From NCBI RefSeq assembly GCF_030253575.1, contig NC_080564.1, forward strand, positions 2,834,501-2,898,500: a stretch of DNA of 64,000 bases, read 5' to 3'. The DNA comes from Rhododendron vialii (taxonomy: Eukaryota > Streptophyta > Magnoliopsida > Ericales > Ericaceae). The notes beneath the pieces are model-generated. The model worked only from the letters and a program-made list of their open reading frames with translations, did no database searches and was not told the DNA's origin. Made by a program: the position numbers and the translations under genes. Shown here piece by piece: positions 1 to 11,044 of this stretch (position 1 is its first letter; every line of letters begins with the position of its first letter).

Positions 1-71
1 TTCAAGAATCTAATTAATCTCATCGTCCCTTAACAAGACCCCAATATAATGTCTGGAATAATAAAGGGAAA

Positions 72-432
72 GTCTTCAATACACACTCATTTAAGGTGTG
101 TACCATATGCACCTATTGTGTGGTTCATATTGTACCACCTCATAAAAAATTACTTGTAGGACCGGTCATTCATAACATTTTATTTCGCATCGTAACTTTT
201 ATACTAAAAATTCGTAACTTTTCATCAATATGATTCGTAACTTTTTAGCAATAGATTCATAACATTTTGGGAATCATAACATTTTAGTGTGTTTCAAAGA
301 GGGTGCATATGATACACACCCAAATAAGGGGTGTGTATTGTAGCACGGAAAGTCTTCAATACACACTCATTTAAGGTGTGTACCATATATATGCACCTAT
401 TGTGTGGTTAAGGAGTGTGTATTGTAGCACTT
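72..432. repeat. Directly duplicated short repeat
   Basis: A block of about 60 bp beginning GTCTTCAATACACACTCATT occurs near 72-130 and again near 350-412. Related GGTGTGTATTGTAGCAC motifs lie at about 330-346 and 412-431. The layout suggests an element with repeated ends, but no clear target-site duplication was found. Confidence 0.5.
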
Positions 433-604
433 CCCCTGGATAAAATTTCATAAAGATTGGCCAATTAATACAGGAATCGATGGCATATCGAATTCCAAAC
501 TAAAGGCTTCCTAGTTCCTACCAAGCCACTACCATTGCACTAACCCAGGGTGATTTCATTGATACATCTCCTTAATTGTTTTTTCTTTAAGGGAATGTAT
601 TGAA

Positions 605-942
605 GCCCTGTTCCGCTAAGATTTTTGGGGTTTTTCTTGTTTTCTCCTTATTCAAAAAATTTCGTGTTTTTTAGTTTTACGCTTAACTTTGCGAAATTTT
701 TATTCGTCTTGTCAAGACGAATCAGAAAAGTAAAAAATTATAACTTTTACCCATATATTTTTTGGGCTTTATCTTAGATATTTCAAAATTTTGGGTAGAA
801 TTTATAATTTTTTATTTTTTCAATTCGTCTTGACGAGATGAATCAATAATCCACAAAAGTTAAGTGCAAAATTAACAAACGCAAAAAAAATTTGAATAAG
901 AACAAAACAAGAAAAAATCCAAAAATCTTAAAATGCCCTTAG
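605..942. mobile_element. MITE-like inverted repeat
   Basis: Two arms of roughly 130 bp are inverted copies of each other. The left arm reads GCTAAGATTTTTGGGGTTTT; the right arm, reverse-complemented, reads TTTTAAGATTTTTGGATTTT. CGTCTTGTCAAGACGAATC-type sequence lies near the middle on both sides. There is no coding capacity, so this is probably a non-autonomous DNA transposon. Confidence 0.6.
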
Positions 943-2639
943 CAAAGCTTAACCAATTAATGTAGGAGTAGTGTTGTCCGATGAACCAATTAATTTATAT
1001 AGTTCCTTTCTTAATAACTCTGACCTGATCCCCATTAAACTTGCGCTTTTCGACAAAGACACGTTTCAACTTTCAAATATGCCCAAACATTTTGCCCGAC
1101 TAATCATTGTCGTCTGATCTGTAAGAGTTTTGTCCTTTTTTTTGAGAGAGTTTTGTCCTTTTTTTTAGAGAGTTTTGTCTCTCCTTTTTGTGAGAGTTTT
1201 TAGTTTCGTCTTTGGGCGAATAATACGTCTACAGATCGGGTTCTTTCAGATCTTCACAACAGTATCCGTGTTAACCATACTCTACTCTTGTATGATGTCT
1301 TTGCTACTGGAATTCATAGTAGTAGCTTGTCAGATTTACAGTTTTGAAAGTTTATTGGCACGTTCATACTTTGTTAGAATTTGTCTGATTGTCTGGATAT
1401 TTGTTATTTTTTTCTTGGCTACACTTCATCTCTTTTTTGAGACTATTAGGGAAAACATGAAATTTCAACAAAATGTGCGTCAGGCGAGATGCCTGAGTTG
1501 AGGTGAAAGATATCTACGGCCTTGTACTATTCATATCTACGGCCTTGTACTATTCTGACGATTAGTTTGACTTTGTCCAAAATCTTTACAATGAATTTCA
1601 TTTTGTAAGTGATATTGGGTTTCTATCGATATAACTTCTTTATTTATTTATTTTTTATAAAAAGAAAGAAGAAGAAGAAGAATACGTGTAATTCATGTTG
1701 TAATTAATTGTTGGAGGGGTAGAGTCGGAACACGCAAGCTTTCCACGGCTTAATTTGACTCTTATAATTATCACCTCACCAAGTTGCTCTCACGCCATAG
1801 CTTTAGTTGTAGTGATCAACTTGTCAATGTAGATCCCCATTCATAAAAGGGTACAAGTTATATCAGCTTCTGCGTATGCAATGATGGAATCAAGAGATTT
1901 AGCGGCGGCCGCCACCACGACAAAAATTTTAAAAAACGAAATTATTATAAGTGGAAAAAAAATTATTCCCAACTTAATTATATAGTTTCGCCACTGGCCC
2001 ACTGCTAGGTTTTTTTTCTTATTTTTTATTATATATTAATCATAAATCTTCTAATTTTTTTTTTCAAGAAAGAAGACCCAAAATAGTATTCCAAAACTAA
2101 ATTCAATGGGCCAAAGTGAAATAATATAAATGATGATGTGTAATTAAGAAAAAAAAAACTCTACACTCTAACCCTAAAACAACTTAACCTAAAAAATTAA
2201 GGGAATTTAATTATAATGTCACTCCCCAAATTTATAATGCCACTTCCAAAAAGGGAGTTAGTTATCAATTTGGAAATTCCATATAGGAATCTAGGGAGTG
2301 GCATTATCGATACCCAAAATTAAAATTAGTCTTTTTTTGTACTCCATGTACAAATGGCAAACATCATTTACTATAGTTTTTGTTATATTATTTTAATTTT
2401 TTCTGGAGCCGATGACTATTAATATTATAATGCATCTTTTTATTTTTTTTAGTATACATTTCGCCACTACTAGGGTAAAATTCTGATTCCGTCCCTGTGC
2501 GTATGGCAAGTATTTATATCCTAGGGTTTACATCACCAATTACTGAAATACTCCTATTCAGATTTTTTCTAAGGCCAAACATTCCAAGAGGCTAAAAATT
2601 CTAAACTTAGGGGTCACTGGAGGGAATTTACTCGGTCTT

Positions 2640-2718
2640 TAACTTAAGGGTTCCAAAACTAGTCGATATGCAAAGGCAAACTAGTCCGGACATTCGATTA
2701 AAAAAAAAAAAAAAAAAA
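2640..2718 (+). mobile_element. Retroposon 3' end with A tail
   Basis: The sequence AGTCGATATGCAAAGGCAAA is followed by CTAGTCCGGACATTCGATT and a run of about 19 A. It matches the 3' end of the element at 32300-32386 (GTCGAAATGCGCGCAAGTTA, then a CATCCGGTTATAA tail). The 5' end and target duplication could not be placed. Confidence 0.5.
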
Positions 2719-3458
2719 GATGGACTACAAAGACTATACGATGGCGGGGCCGTAATAAAGTACTCCCTCCATCCCAAATTGGAGTAGTTCAATTGTCAAT
2801 AGCTTATAATATCAACGTGACGCTTGTTCTAGTGAGTGCAATTATGACTCATCACTCTGCATTTTCGAGACACAAAAAATATTGGACAGTGATAATGCCA
2901 AAATTGTTTTTGTTGGTACCAAAACTCTGGTGCATAAAAGTCTTGTACATTTTCCACTGGGATAGAAGAACAACCATAAAAGAAAAAAGAGTTTGGCTCT
3001 CTCTCTCATATTAAATTATTTGCTCTTTTCGGAAATTGTGTTACTTGTCAAATATAATTTTTGAATTTTTTACTAAATTGAAAACTAATTAATCCCTTTG
3101 GTTAGATGATAACGTTTGGGAAAAAGCATGTAAAAATAAATTATTTCTTGATAATATAAAAAGTAACACGATTTTAAAAAAGTAATATCGAACGCATTGT
3201 CAGGACTGGTCCTACCAACAACATCGCATCCCAAAATAAATGTAAGTGGACCAAATTAATCTGGCCAATAATTATTCAACCACAATGTATGTGAGCCCTA
3301 ATATAAATGTAATTGAGTTTGTGTAAATATTTATATAAGTGTTTGTGGTTGACTGGTTGTAGAATGATTGTAATCTGACTATATTCTCTCTCCCTCTCAT
3401 GCATGTCACAGATGTTGTGGGCATTTCTAGCTTCTATAGCAAACAAGAATCATTGGTG

Positions 3459-3580
3459 AGTATCCTGATAGTAAATGGGGCCGTGACTAGTGTGGCCGCG
3501 CTAGTTTCTCCGGAGGTTTGGGTTGCACAGTCTGGTCCAATTGTGGCTCGACTGTAAGATTGTTCCTCGGTTATAAAAAA
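3459..3580 (+). mobile_element. Short retroposon with target-site duplication
   Basis: A 122 bp insertion ends in CTCGGTTATAAAAAA. It is flanked on both sides by the identical 10 bp ATCATTGGTG (3449-3458 and 3581-3590). Its tail resembles those at 2640 and 32300. The A-rich end plus perfect target duplication fits a SINE-type retroposon mobilised by a LINE. Confidence 0.65.
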
Positions 3581-3996
3581 ATCATTGGTGTCTACTGTCT
3601 AAGGTATTGGACTTGGAGTTTTACTCCCTTGTAATGTAAGTCTCAGGTAGGAAACCCCTGGATACTATCAATTTTTTGAGATTAGTTAAGTATATTTTTT
3701 GTTTTATGGGATAAGTTATTCTCTCACAATACATCATATTTAATTTTAAAAAATAAATACATACTTATTTTAGTTAGTGGAACGATAGCCCAAATGCTTC
3801 TCTTCCCTTGACCAATGGACGATAAGATTGGAGCCCGAGGAAATTTTTAAGGTGTGTGTAAACTACTCCAATAAACCCCTACGTTTTGAGTAGAGAGTGA
3901 CATCAACACCATATATATAACTAGTGCTTATCCGTGCCTACGGCACTACCCACTCCGTCTCGTGCCTACAGCACTACCAACGATGGTGCAAATCAC

Positions 3997-4147
3997 GTAA
4001 ACACCAAGTTGCATTGAAAAGATCCAAATCCAACTATTCCCTCCTTCTCTAAATAAATGTCTGGTCCGTAAACGTAGGCCCTTAATTGAAAACATGCAAT
4101 TTTTTCGTTAAACACCAAGTTGCATTGAAAGGATCCAAATCCAACTA
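3997..4147. repeat. Direct repeat inside Helitron
   Basis: The block TAAACACCAAGTTGCATTGA followed by GATCCAAATCCAACT occurs at about 3997-4034 and again at 4111-4147. A partial third copy (ACCAAGTTACATT) follows. Confidence 0.6.
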
Positions 4148-4185
4148 ATACCAAGTTACATTCATAGGAGCCAGGTTTAAACATG

Positions 4186-4220
4186 ACACACACACACGCG
4201 CGCGCGCGCGCACACACACA
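4186..4220. repeat. (AC)n(GC)n(AC)n alternating tract
   Basis: This is 35 nt of uninterrupted purine-pyrimidine alternation with a GC core. Such tracts can adopt Z-DNA under supercoiling; that behaviour is inferred, not seen here. Confidence 0.8.
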
Positions 4221-4222
4221 AA

Positions 4223-4336
4223 AGACTCAATAAGAGGCAAACTCACACAGAAATATAACGAAAATGGGTTGTCGAAAAAAAGACTCCATAAGAGGCAAAC
4301 TCACACACAAATGTAACAAAAACGGGTTGTCTACAA
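4223..4336. repeat. Tandem duplication, about 57 bp unit
   Basis: Two adjacent copies of a unit containing AAGAGGCAAACTCACACA and GGGTTGTC lie inside the Helitron at 3921-6977. Confidence 0.65.
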
Positions 4337-4416
4337 AGGATGCAATTTGCAAAATGATCATTGTCCCAAAAGTGTTTCCTCATTACTCTTCTAACTATCT
4401 TGAAATTTTCTCTTCA

Positions 4417-5245
4417 TCACTCTTCCAATAGTTCATCCTTTTTGGGAGACAAACCAGCCTTGGTGGCAGCCAAAAGAAAATCCCTTACAAGTTCGTTGAA
4501 CTCTGGCAAAAGGAACCCATCTTTATCTCCACTGCATCTGCTGCTCGGGGAGAGACCAGCTATGGAACTATCAAGGGAAGCCTTATGGTTAGTCCAGTCT
4601 TCCTACAGATGAGCAAAAAAGATATAATAAGTACACACACACACACAATAAATTCAACAAGATAACAATCAACTAATTTGGCTTCATTGTGCAGGAAAAA
4701 AAAATGTGATTCAGGCTAATTAAACGTTCATTAATAGTCTTAACTAACATTCAAGCCAAGGTGCCATTGAGGAATAAAAATAGAATGAACAGAAGCAGTT
4801 AACATCGTTTGATTAAACATTTAAACTTGTGTTCGCTAATTGTCTGATGTTAAAGCAATTCAATTGATTCAATGCTCCACGAACATTTCTGATTTTAAAG
4901 ATCACAAACAGCATCGACCACTTTGATCATACATCCCAAATGGTTCGTTTAGTTACTACGTTGCTACCTAAGATAAGTTGAAAAAGGTGCCTTACAGTTT
5001 TCCTCATTTTTCCATTGGAGTACTTTTGAACAAAAATTTCCCACATATCTGCATAATAAAAGAGAATGGTTTTTGAATCTTATCTCTCTATAAATCCTAA
5101 CCATTGATTTGCTCCATAAATCCTACGGCTCTCTCTCAAACAATATTAATTGCACAATAGCCACTAATTAGATCTCACGTTGTGAAGGCACGGGCAAACC
5201 CTAGTATTCATATGTTCCTTCACCGTCACATGAACACAATATATC
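4417..5245 (-). pseudogene. Captured C-terminal exons of an unidentified host gene
   Basis: Two minus-strand exons with good splice sites and matching phase were found. The last exon (4602-4417, 62 codons ending TGA) follows a CTGTAG acceptor and contains LPEFNELVRDFLLAATKAG. The exon before it ends at 4996 before GTAAGG and reads YMWEIFVQKYSNGKMRKT. That exon is split by the 157 bp Helitron at 5048-5204. Without the insert it is exactly 93 nt (31 codons), open throughout, and begins after a GATGTAG acceptor at 5245. I do not recognise the family. No upstream exons or ATG were found, so this is a truncated fragment carried by the surrounding Helitron rather than a working gene. Intact exon phases suggest the capture is fairly young. 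Confidence 0.6.
5048..5204 (+). mobile_element. Minimal nested Helitron, 157 bp
   Basis: It starts TCTGCATAATAAAAGAGAAT after A (5047) and ends CTAG before T (5205). The 3' end has a decayed hairpin (CGTTGTGAAGGCACG) and a GGCAAAC spacer. Its removal restores an open exon of a captured gene across the junction, which supports both ends. It lies in the opposite orientation to the larger Helitron around it. Confidence 0.7.
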
Positions 5246-6126
5246 CTACATCAGTTTCTTAAATTGCAAACTTCAGCATTAATCTTGAATCGAAAATCTA
5301 AATCCCTACACTTTCCGGGCCAGTAACACCCCAAAATCAAAATGATGAATTTATGTGGATCAAAAATACAAACAGAACAGTAAAAGCAACAAAGTTAAAC
5401 CGGAAAAAAGATAGTTCAAATATTCTATTGACTCTGCCAAGAATATTAAAAATCTGAATCAATCAATTATCAAAAATTGGAACAAAAGGGTGCTACTGCC
5501 TCTATCAAAGGGTGATCATTTCTAATCACAGTGTTTTCCCCTCCTGCATCAACTATACATGATTAATAACAAAATTAAATACCCATAACCCAGATCAATT
5601 TTGATGACAAAGAGGATGTGATTAAATAAATAAAGCCAAATCTGGAGGAGGAGGCCGTGGTGGAGATTGAGAAGGTTTGTTTATCCGTCTGGGCATTCAA
5701 TTCAAGATTCCAAGAATTAAGTGAATACACTCCAAACAGGTTTGGCTCAATTGATAATCAAAGTAGCAACTCAATACATGCAAACAATGTAGTGGAGAAA
5801 TTAATAACTCACGAGTAAGTGAATACTCGATGTTCAAGTTCTAGTCATATACGCCGTTCAAAATACCTCTCATAAGCAAAATAGAAGAGAGATACGAATT
5901 TTGCCAAACACATGATGGGCAACAGAAAATACCTCTCATGAGCAAGTTTAAGCTGCAAAATCCCTGGCACTCTTCTCCTCCACAAAGCCATTTTTTTTTT
6001 GTAAACTATTTTTGAGAGTTCATTCGATTGATCAAATCAAATACCTATGTCTCCAATCATGGAAATACGCTAATTTCCGTATGTGAAACTTTCATGCCCT
6101 TATATTTTTAAGTGTTTGTGATTTTG

Positions 6127-6156
6127 GTTGTGCCGTAAGCATGGGTAATACTCTAG
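6127..6156 (+). mobile_element. Helitron 3' terminus
   Basis: TTGTGCCGTAAGCATGGGTA followed by ATACTCTAG and then T matches the hairpin-plus-CTAG|T end of the local Helitron family. The matching 5' end was not located, so this is either an older nested copy or an internal terminus. Confidence 0.5.
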
Positions 6157-6977
6157 TTGAAAAAAAAAAGTCCCCCTTTCCCCTTTTTTTTTTCACATGC
6201 ATGTCGACAGAAACAGACACGTTCCAAAAAAAAGAAAAAAACTAACACCAAAAACTGCCAACGATGATCCCAAAATAGCATTGCCTTTGCTTTCAAACAC
6301 CAAAACTCCAAAAAAAAATAGAGACAAAAAATCCAAAAAACTTTCAATCCCAATAAACTCCAAAAAATTTCAAATACCTTTGCTTTCAGGGGGCTTTCTT
6401 GGCCTACTGTCCACACAGTTAGACCCCCTTTGCTAACACCAAAACTCCAAAAAAACATAGACCAAAAATCCAAAAAATTCCAAATGCCTTTGCTTTTACC
6501 GTCCACGAAACTCGAAAGATTCGAAAGATTTCGTTTGTCGGGTAAGGAACATTCCACGCAACTTTGTTGGCCCAGATTTAAAAGATTTCGCCGGAGATTT
6601 GAAAGAGCAGTGTCGAGAGAGAAAGAGAGTTGTTGGCCTAGATTTGAAAGATTTCACCGGAGATTCGAAAGAGCCGTGTCGAGATCAAGATTGAGAGAGA
6701 GAGACCCAAACTCTCGAAAGAGCCGTGTCGAGAGAGGGGAGCGAGAGAAAGAGACCCAAACGCCAACAAAAGCGCACGGTTTTTTTTTTATGCTTCCTGT
6801 AGAATTTGATTTGGGTAAAAAGAATCGATGATATTTTTGTAATATATTTGTAAAAGTGTGGGTATTTTCTTAAGAGAGTTGCAAAGCACACCTTAACTCT
6901 TAGATCAAATGAATCTCAACCCTTGAATCAACTTGTCTTATATGGAGGCCCACACCCTGTGTTTTATTTGGTAGATT

Positions 6978-8666
6978 CCGCTTTGGTCCTTCAACTTCTC
7001 GATGTTACTACAATGTACGTAGAAGACCAACCGATGCCCGTAAAGTTAGTCAACGTAACAAAATGTTGTTTTAATAAAGAATCCAAATTACAGTTCTTCC
7101 AAAAACTGATCCAATCACAACATGTTGGGCCACTCATAGAAGTCTGCCCAATCACAAATTTCAAGAGCTCAATTTTAGTCGAACTCCGTACACATAAATT
7201 GATCCAAACAATCAAGAGAAATTAAAAAAAAGAAGTTAAATTGCGCAAGACTTATCTTTTATTGGGTACCGCCTCCGGACGGTTCCCTGTTCCGTCCGAC
7301 TCTAAAAAGAAACTACTAGAAAATTCACAAGTTGAACTAATCACTTCAATAGAATTTGACGGTGGCCATATTGTCTTCATCCATGTGATGCATAATTCCC
7401 AATCATTGTCACATGCCAGCCAGCTGGTTCATTAATTATTGTTGCCTTGTTGGACCACATATGTTTGTTGTTTACACTAGTTGCATGTGGGAATGGGACT
7501 CATGGTTAGACAAACAAATTAGGATTTTGCTTTCAGTCCCCAACTTCAATTACTCCTTGATCATGATTTGCAACAGTGCAGGGGTGGCCTTAAGATCCCC
7601 TGTCCAACCCGTCTGTTTTATCCCTCTTGGCCATTGATCTCGCAAATCAACGGCTGAAATAGGCAGAACATGCTTTGCTCCAAAACGACGTTGTTTTGAG
7701 AAAAAAGTGTTTGGCCCATCTCAGCCGTTGATGGACGAGATCAATGATGAAGAGGAGTGTGACAGACGAGTCGGACAGAGAATCCGGACTCGCAGGGGTG
7801 GGCCTCTAACCATTGAGAATGTGTGCAAATATTTGTTCGCGTGCAATTATGCATTTTTCCCGATTCGTTTCAGATAGAACAAGAGCTTTCTTTTCTAAGC
7901 ACGTTTGGTTAAATGTTGCATTATTGGACCACATATGTTTGTTGTTACTAGCACCTCTAGTTGCATGTGGGATTCATCGCAAATTATTGCAGGACCCATC
8001 CTTTGTCTGTTACTCCATAATTCACAGTGATTGTTAATATCGCATGGCCCCACAAAATTTGGGTGGTTTTTCTCACACGTTAATGACGGGTGTTTCTACT
8101 TTTCAATAAATTGTAGACTACATACTTTTTATTTTGTGTTTATTCAAATTTTTTTCGTGTTTGTTTACTTTACGCCAAGATTTTTTATATTATTGACTCT
8201 TTTCTAGACCAGAGAAATCAAAAAAGTAAAAGAAATTGACTTTCACATAAGTATTTTCGAAAAATATCTAAGCAAAAAAATTCACAAAAATTAGGACATT
8301 TATACAAGTATTTTTTTGAAATATTCAAGAAAAAGCTCACAAAGTCAGCTTTTTGATATTTCAAAATAAAAATGCCTCCGCGCACGGCTCCTTCTGTCCT
8401 GTTGTTGGGACGGTGAGATGTGGTCTCTCTCTCTCTCTCTCTCTCTCTAGATTCAGGGGCGATGAATTTTCCTTATTTATAGGAGATGGAAGTTGTACAT
8501 GGAACAACCAGATAATACTACCTTCAATCCATACAGTTGTATCCTATGGCAATTATTGTGCCAGCATTATATATATCCACACACACACATAGCTAAATTA
8601 GGAGTACTATTTTAAGGTGGCGTGGTGCTGTATAAATTGGAATTGCCGTAAGAATTGGAGAGTCCA
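6978..8666. other. Spacer with MITE and duplicated segment
   Basis: No gene was recognised. A segment around GGACCACATATGTTTGTTGT occurs at about 7452-7480 and again at 7925-7945, each followed by AGTTGCATGTGGGA. An inverted-repeat element lies between them. A CT microsatellite lies at about 8423-8449. Confidence 0.5.
7593..7790. mobile_element. MITE-like inverted repeat
   Basis: Left-arm sequence CCCCTGTCCAACCCGTCTGT and the reverse complement of the right arm, CTCTGTCCGACTCGTCTGT, both run on to CATTGATCTCG and a central TCAACGGCTGA / TCAGCCGTTGA. There is no coding capacity. Confidence 0.6.
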
Positions 8667-8784
8667 ATGGCTTCCTCTCTCTCGAAGCCATTGAGTCTCC
8701 CTTCGTCCTCCTCCTCCGCCGCTCTCTTGCTCGCGACGGCGGTGACCTCCAGGGTTTGCTTCTCTCAACCCAAATTCGATTCTA
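8667..8784 (+). CDS. Possible orphan first exon, plastid-transit-like
   Basis: The frame opens MASSLSKPLSLPSSSSSAAL and stays rich in Ser, Ala and Leu with few acidic residues, as in chloroplast transit peptides. It runs to a possible donor (TCTAG|GTTCGT). No downstream exon was recognised before the PILS gene. It could be a stranded fragment or an unrelated open frame. The reading rests only on composition. Confidence 0.25.
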
Positions 8785-10152
8785 GGTTCGTCACTCTATA
8801 TATAATTCTCACGCGATTTTGCATGAATATTAATTTAATTTGCATATGTGTATGTGTATGTGTGTGTGTATATATATACACCACAGATCAAGTGAGGGAT
8901 CCTTTATTTTGTTAAAATGCAGGACTTTCATTTCCTGATCAAATTTTGAAAATCCGAACCGTTCGATATGTGCAATACCTGATTTTAAGGGTCCCCGCGA
9001 GAAATCAGAAAAAAAAAATGACCAGGAAGGGCTTCATCCGAACAGTTATATATTTATATATATATGCATGTATACATGCCAAAAATGTGTATGTGTATGT
9101 TTGCGAGGAACGCTCTCAATACGCATGGCCCCTCATACACAGAACGGTTATGGACACGATTGTGTTCAGATTTGTATTTTAAAATTGCGTTTCTAGACTT
9201 TTTTAGGTATGCAAATGCGCTGGAACCGAGTAATCAGCATTGTGGAAATGGTGATTTAAATTTTATTTTGAGCACCACTACGTACAAAAAAAAATATGCG
9301 GAGAAATTGGTGCGAGAAAAATCAACTGTTCGGTTGAGATTTATTCTGGATATGATCTCTCTCTTTTTGGGTACAGATAATGATCTTAATTCTGCCTAAA
9401 TTTTAATTCTAAATTTTACCCGTTAATTCTGCCTAAATTTTTTTATTCTTTTGTGCGGTTTTATATTTTCGTGTATGTTTTGATATTTATTAATGGTCTT
9501 GAAATTTTAAAAATTATTTTCGACCCAAGGAAAAATTTATAACGCCTAAATCACCTGACCGATAAGTAACGGGAACCGGCACCCCTATCATTTAACATAT
9601 TTAACATCTAGCCGGTTTATTGGAGCTTCAATATATCGGAAGCTCAAAAATCATTACGTACGTATTTGATGCTACGTGCACGGATATTGACGCAGAGATT
9701 CTAAATACAAATAATTCGGAATTGTCAGATGTGCGTGGATCTCTCATTATTTTGTGGAGTCAATGTGTTTCGGACGGTCCCGAACACATTTTTGTCCGGA
9801 TATGTGCACCAAATTATTTGTTTCGACAAGTATTTTTCTCATCTTTTTTTTTAATCGTAGTATTTTTCTCATCTGTGTATGGGTTAATTAACCAAGAGGA
9901 TCCAACTAGAGTGGTAGTACTCCTTAATTTTGAAGTCGGATGCTTCGCCTTTTGACGTCCCTGCAATTGTCTGGCTCTTTTCGAGTTCTTTCTTGGTACT
10001 TCTCTCATCATAAAGTTCGTTCGGCTATAATTGAATTTGATTTTATATTGACCGCACAAAGATTTGGTGCGTGTAGAACTGTCTTTTTCTCTCTCTCATC
10101 TATCAGCTCAACCACGCAGGAAAAAGGACGATAGGCATTGTCTCTTTCATTT

Positions 10153-10153
<1 letters not shown>

Positions 10154-10203
<50 letters not shown>
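10154..10203. repeat. (CT)n microsatellite
   Basis: About 50 nt of nearly pure CT repeat. A shorter CT stretch lies just upstream at about 10087-10098. Confidence 0.85.
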
Positions 10204-10206
<3 letters not shown>

Positions 10207-10534
10207 TATAAGCTAAACCACACAGAAAAAAGATGATGGGCATCAGCTATCAAACAAGAAAAGTAGCAAGGGACAAACGAGTTAAATGTTTTGTCTTTTT
10301 CCTAATTCATGTTTTTTTGTAGTATTAAAGGAGTTAATTAGGACCTGCCGTGTTGTACTCTTCCACTTTCAAGATACACTTTAAGTACTATTTAATTGGG
10401 TTTAATTAGTTGGTCACTTTCGTAGGTTATCAGCTGCTTTCAATTGCTTCCTACTTCTAGAATAATTAATTGGTGTAACAATAGTTGATTTATCTATCTT
10501 TTAATGTGAATCTAATATTTTTAGAACCGTCTTG

Positions 10535-10674
10535 TTATTGTCAGTCCATTGGGCTGACGATAAGCACATTAGAAAACAAGAAAAATACGTATTTCTGTGT
10601 ACTTTTTATACTCTTTAATACACATTCACATACTCACTATTGTCAGCCCATTGAGCTGATTTTAGAATTTTCCT
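10535..10674 (+). mobile_element. Palindromic MITE, copy 1 of 3
   Basis: Each end carries a palindrome of the type GTCAGCCCATTGGGCTGAC. Between them lie conserved AAGAAAAATACGTATTTCTG and TTTAATACACATTCACA. Related copies sit at 14271-14410 (inverted) and 44782-44923. Confidence 0.7.
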
Positions 10675-10987
10675 TTTTTAGAAAGAGAATTGATCTTAAA
10701 GGTATCGTGAACTGTCACTAGGCTTTCTTTGTGATGTTGAGAATAGCTGTCTTTTTTCTTCTTCTTTTTTTGAATTTTTGCTGAAAATTGAAGTTATTTG
10801 TGATTTATTTTGGACTTTTAGCTTTTGTTTGCTGAATTAAAATAATTAAAATCCAAAAATACGTAATCGACTACGAACAAAACTTCACTCTAGACATCAA
10901 ATGAAATTCAACGTGTCAGCATGCTTTAAAAACAAAGCAGATCTTTTTGGTATTATAAGTCCATTAGTGTGCTTTGAAGTTATTTTG

Positions 10988-11000
10988 TATTAACATTAAT

Positions 11001-11038
<38 letters not shown>
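10988..11038. repeat. (AT)n microsatellite
   Basis: About 40 nt of uninterrupted TA repeat in the PILS upstream spacer. Confidence 0.85.

Positions 11039-11044
<6 letters not shown>

Larger units (their letters stand above)
1..3448. other. Gene-poor AT-rich spacer at left edge
   Basis: No convincing gene was found. Short open frames here lack splice context and recognisable protein similarity. The stretch holds a partly duplicated repeat (about 72-412), an inverted-repeat element (605-942) and an A-tailed retroposon end (2640-2718). A single Stowaway-like terminus (CTCCCTCCATCCC) lies near 2763, and I could not find its partner end. Confidence 0.5.
3921..6977 (-). mobile_element. Non-autonomous Helitron with captured gene fragment
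   Basis: Read on the minus strand, the element starts with TCTACCAAATAAAACACAGG, preceded by host A (6978). It ends in a GTGCC-GTA-GGCAC hairpin, an AT-rich spacer and CTAG followed by host T (3920). These are the classical Helitron signatures: A|TC at the 5' end and hairpin-CTAG|T at the 3' end. The first ~150 bp aligns well with the complete small Helitron at 46549-46747, which supports the 5' end independently. No Rep or helicase is encoded, so it is non-autonomous. Inside are a host gene fragment in the same orientation (4417-5245), a nested Helitron (5048-5204), a further Helitron 3' terminus (near 6156) and tandem duplications. Confidence 0.72.

Noticed and set aside
1175-1501. A 108-codon hydrophobic open frame near the left edge
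   Set aside because: Its opening codon is not ATG, its composition follows T-rich background, and no family or splice context supports it.
2759-2790. Stowaway MITE at 2763
   Set aside because: Only one terminus (CTCCCTCCATCCC) is visible; no mirrored end within a plausible distance, so not listed as an element.
6153-6831. Overlapping open frames of 130 or more codons on both strands
   Set aside because: They arise from purine-rich tandem sequence inside the Helitron; both strands stay open and neither resembles a protein family.
10008-10205. Arg-Glu repeat protein
   Set aside because: It is the translation of a CT/GA microsatellite.
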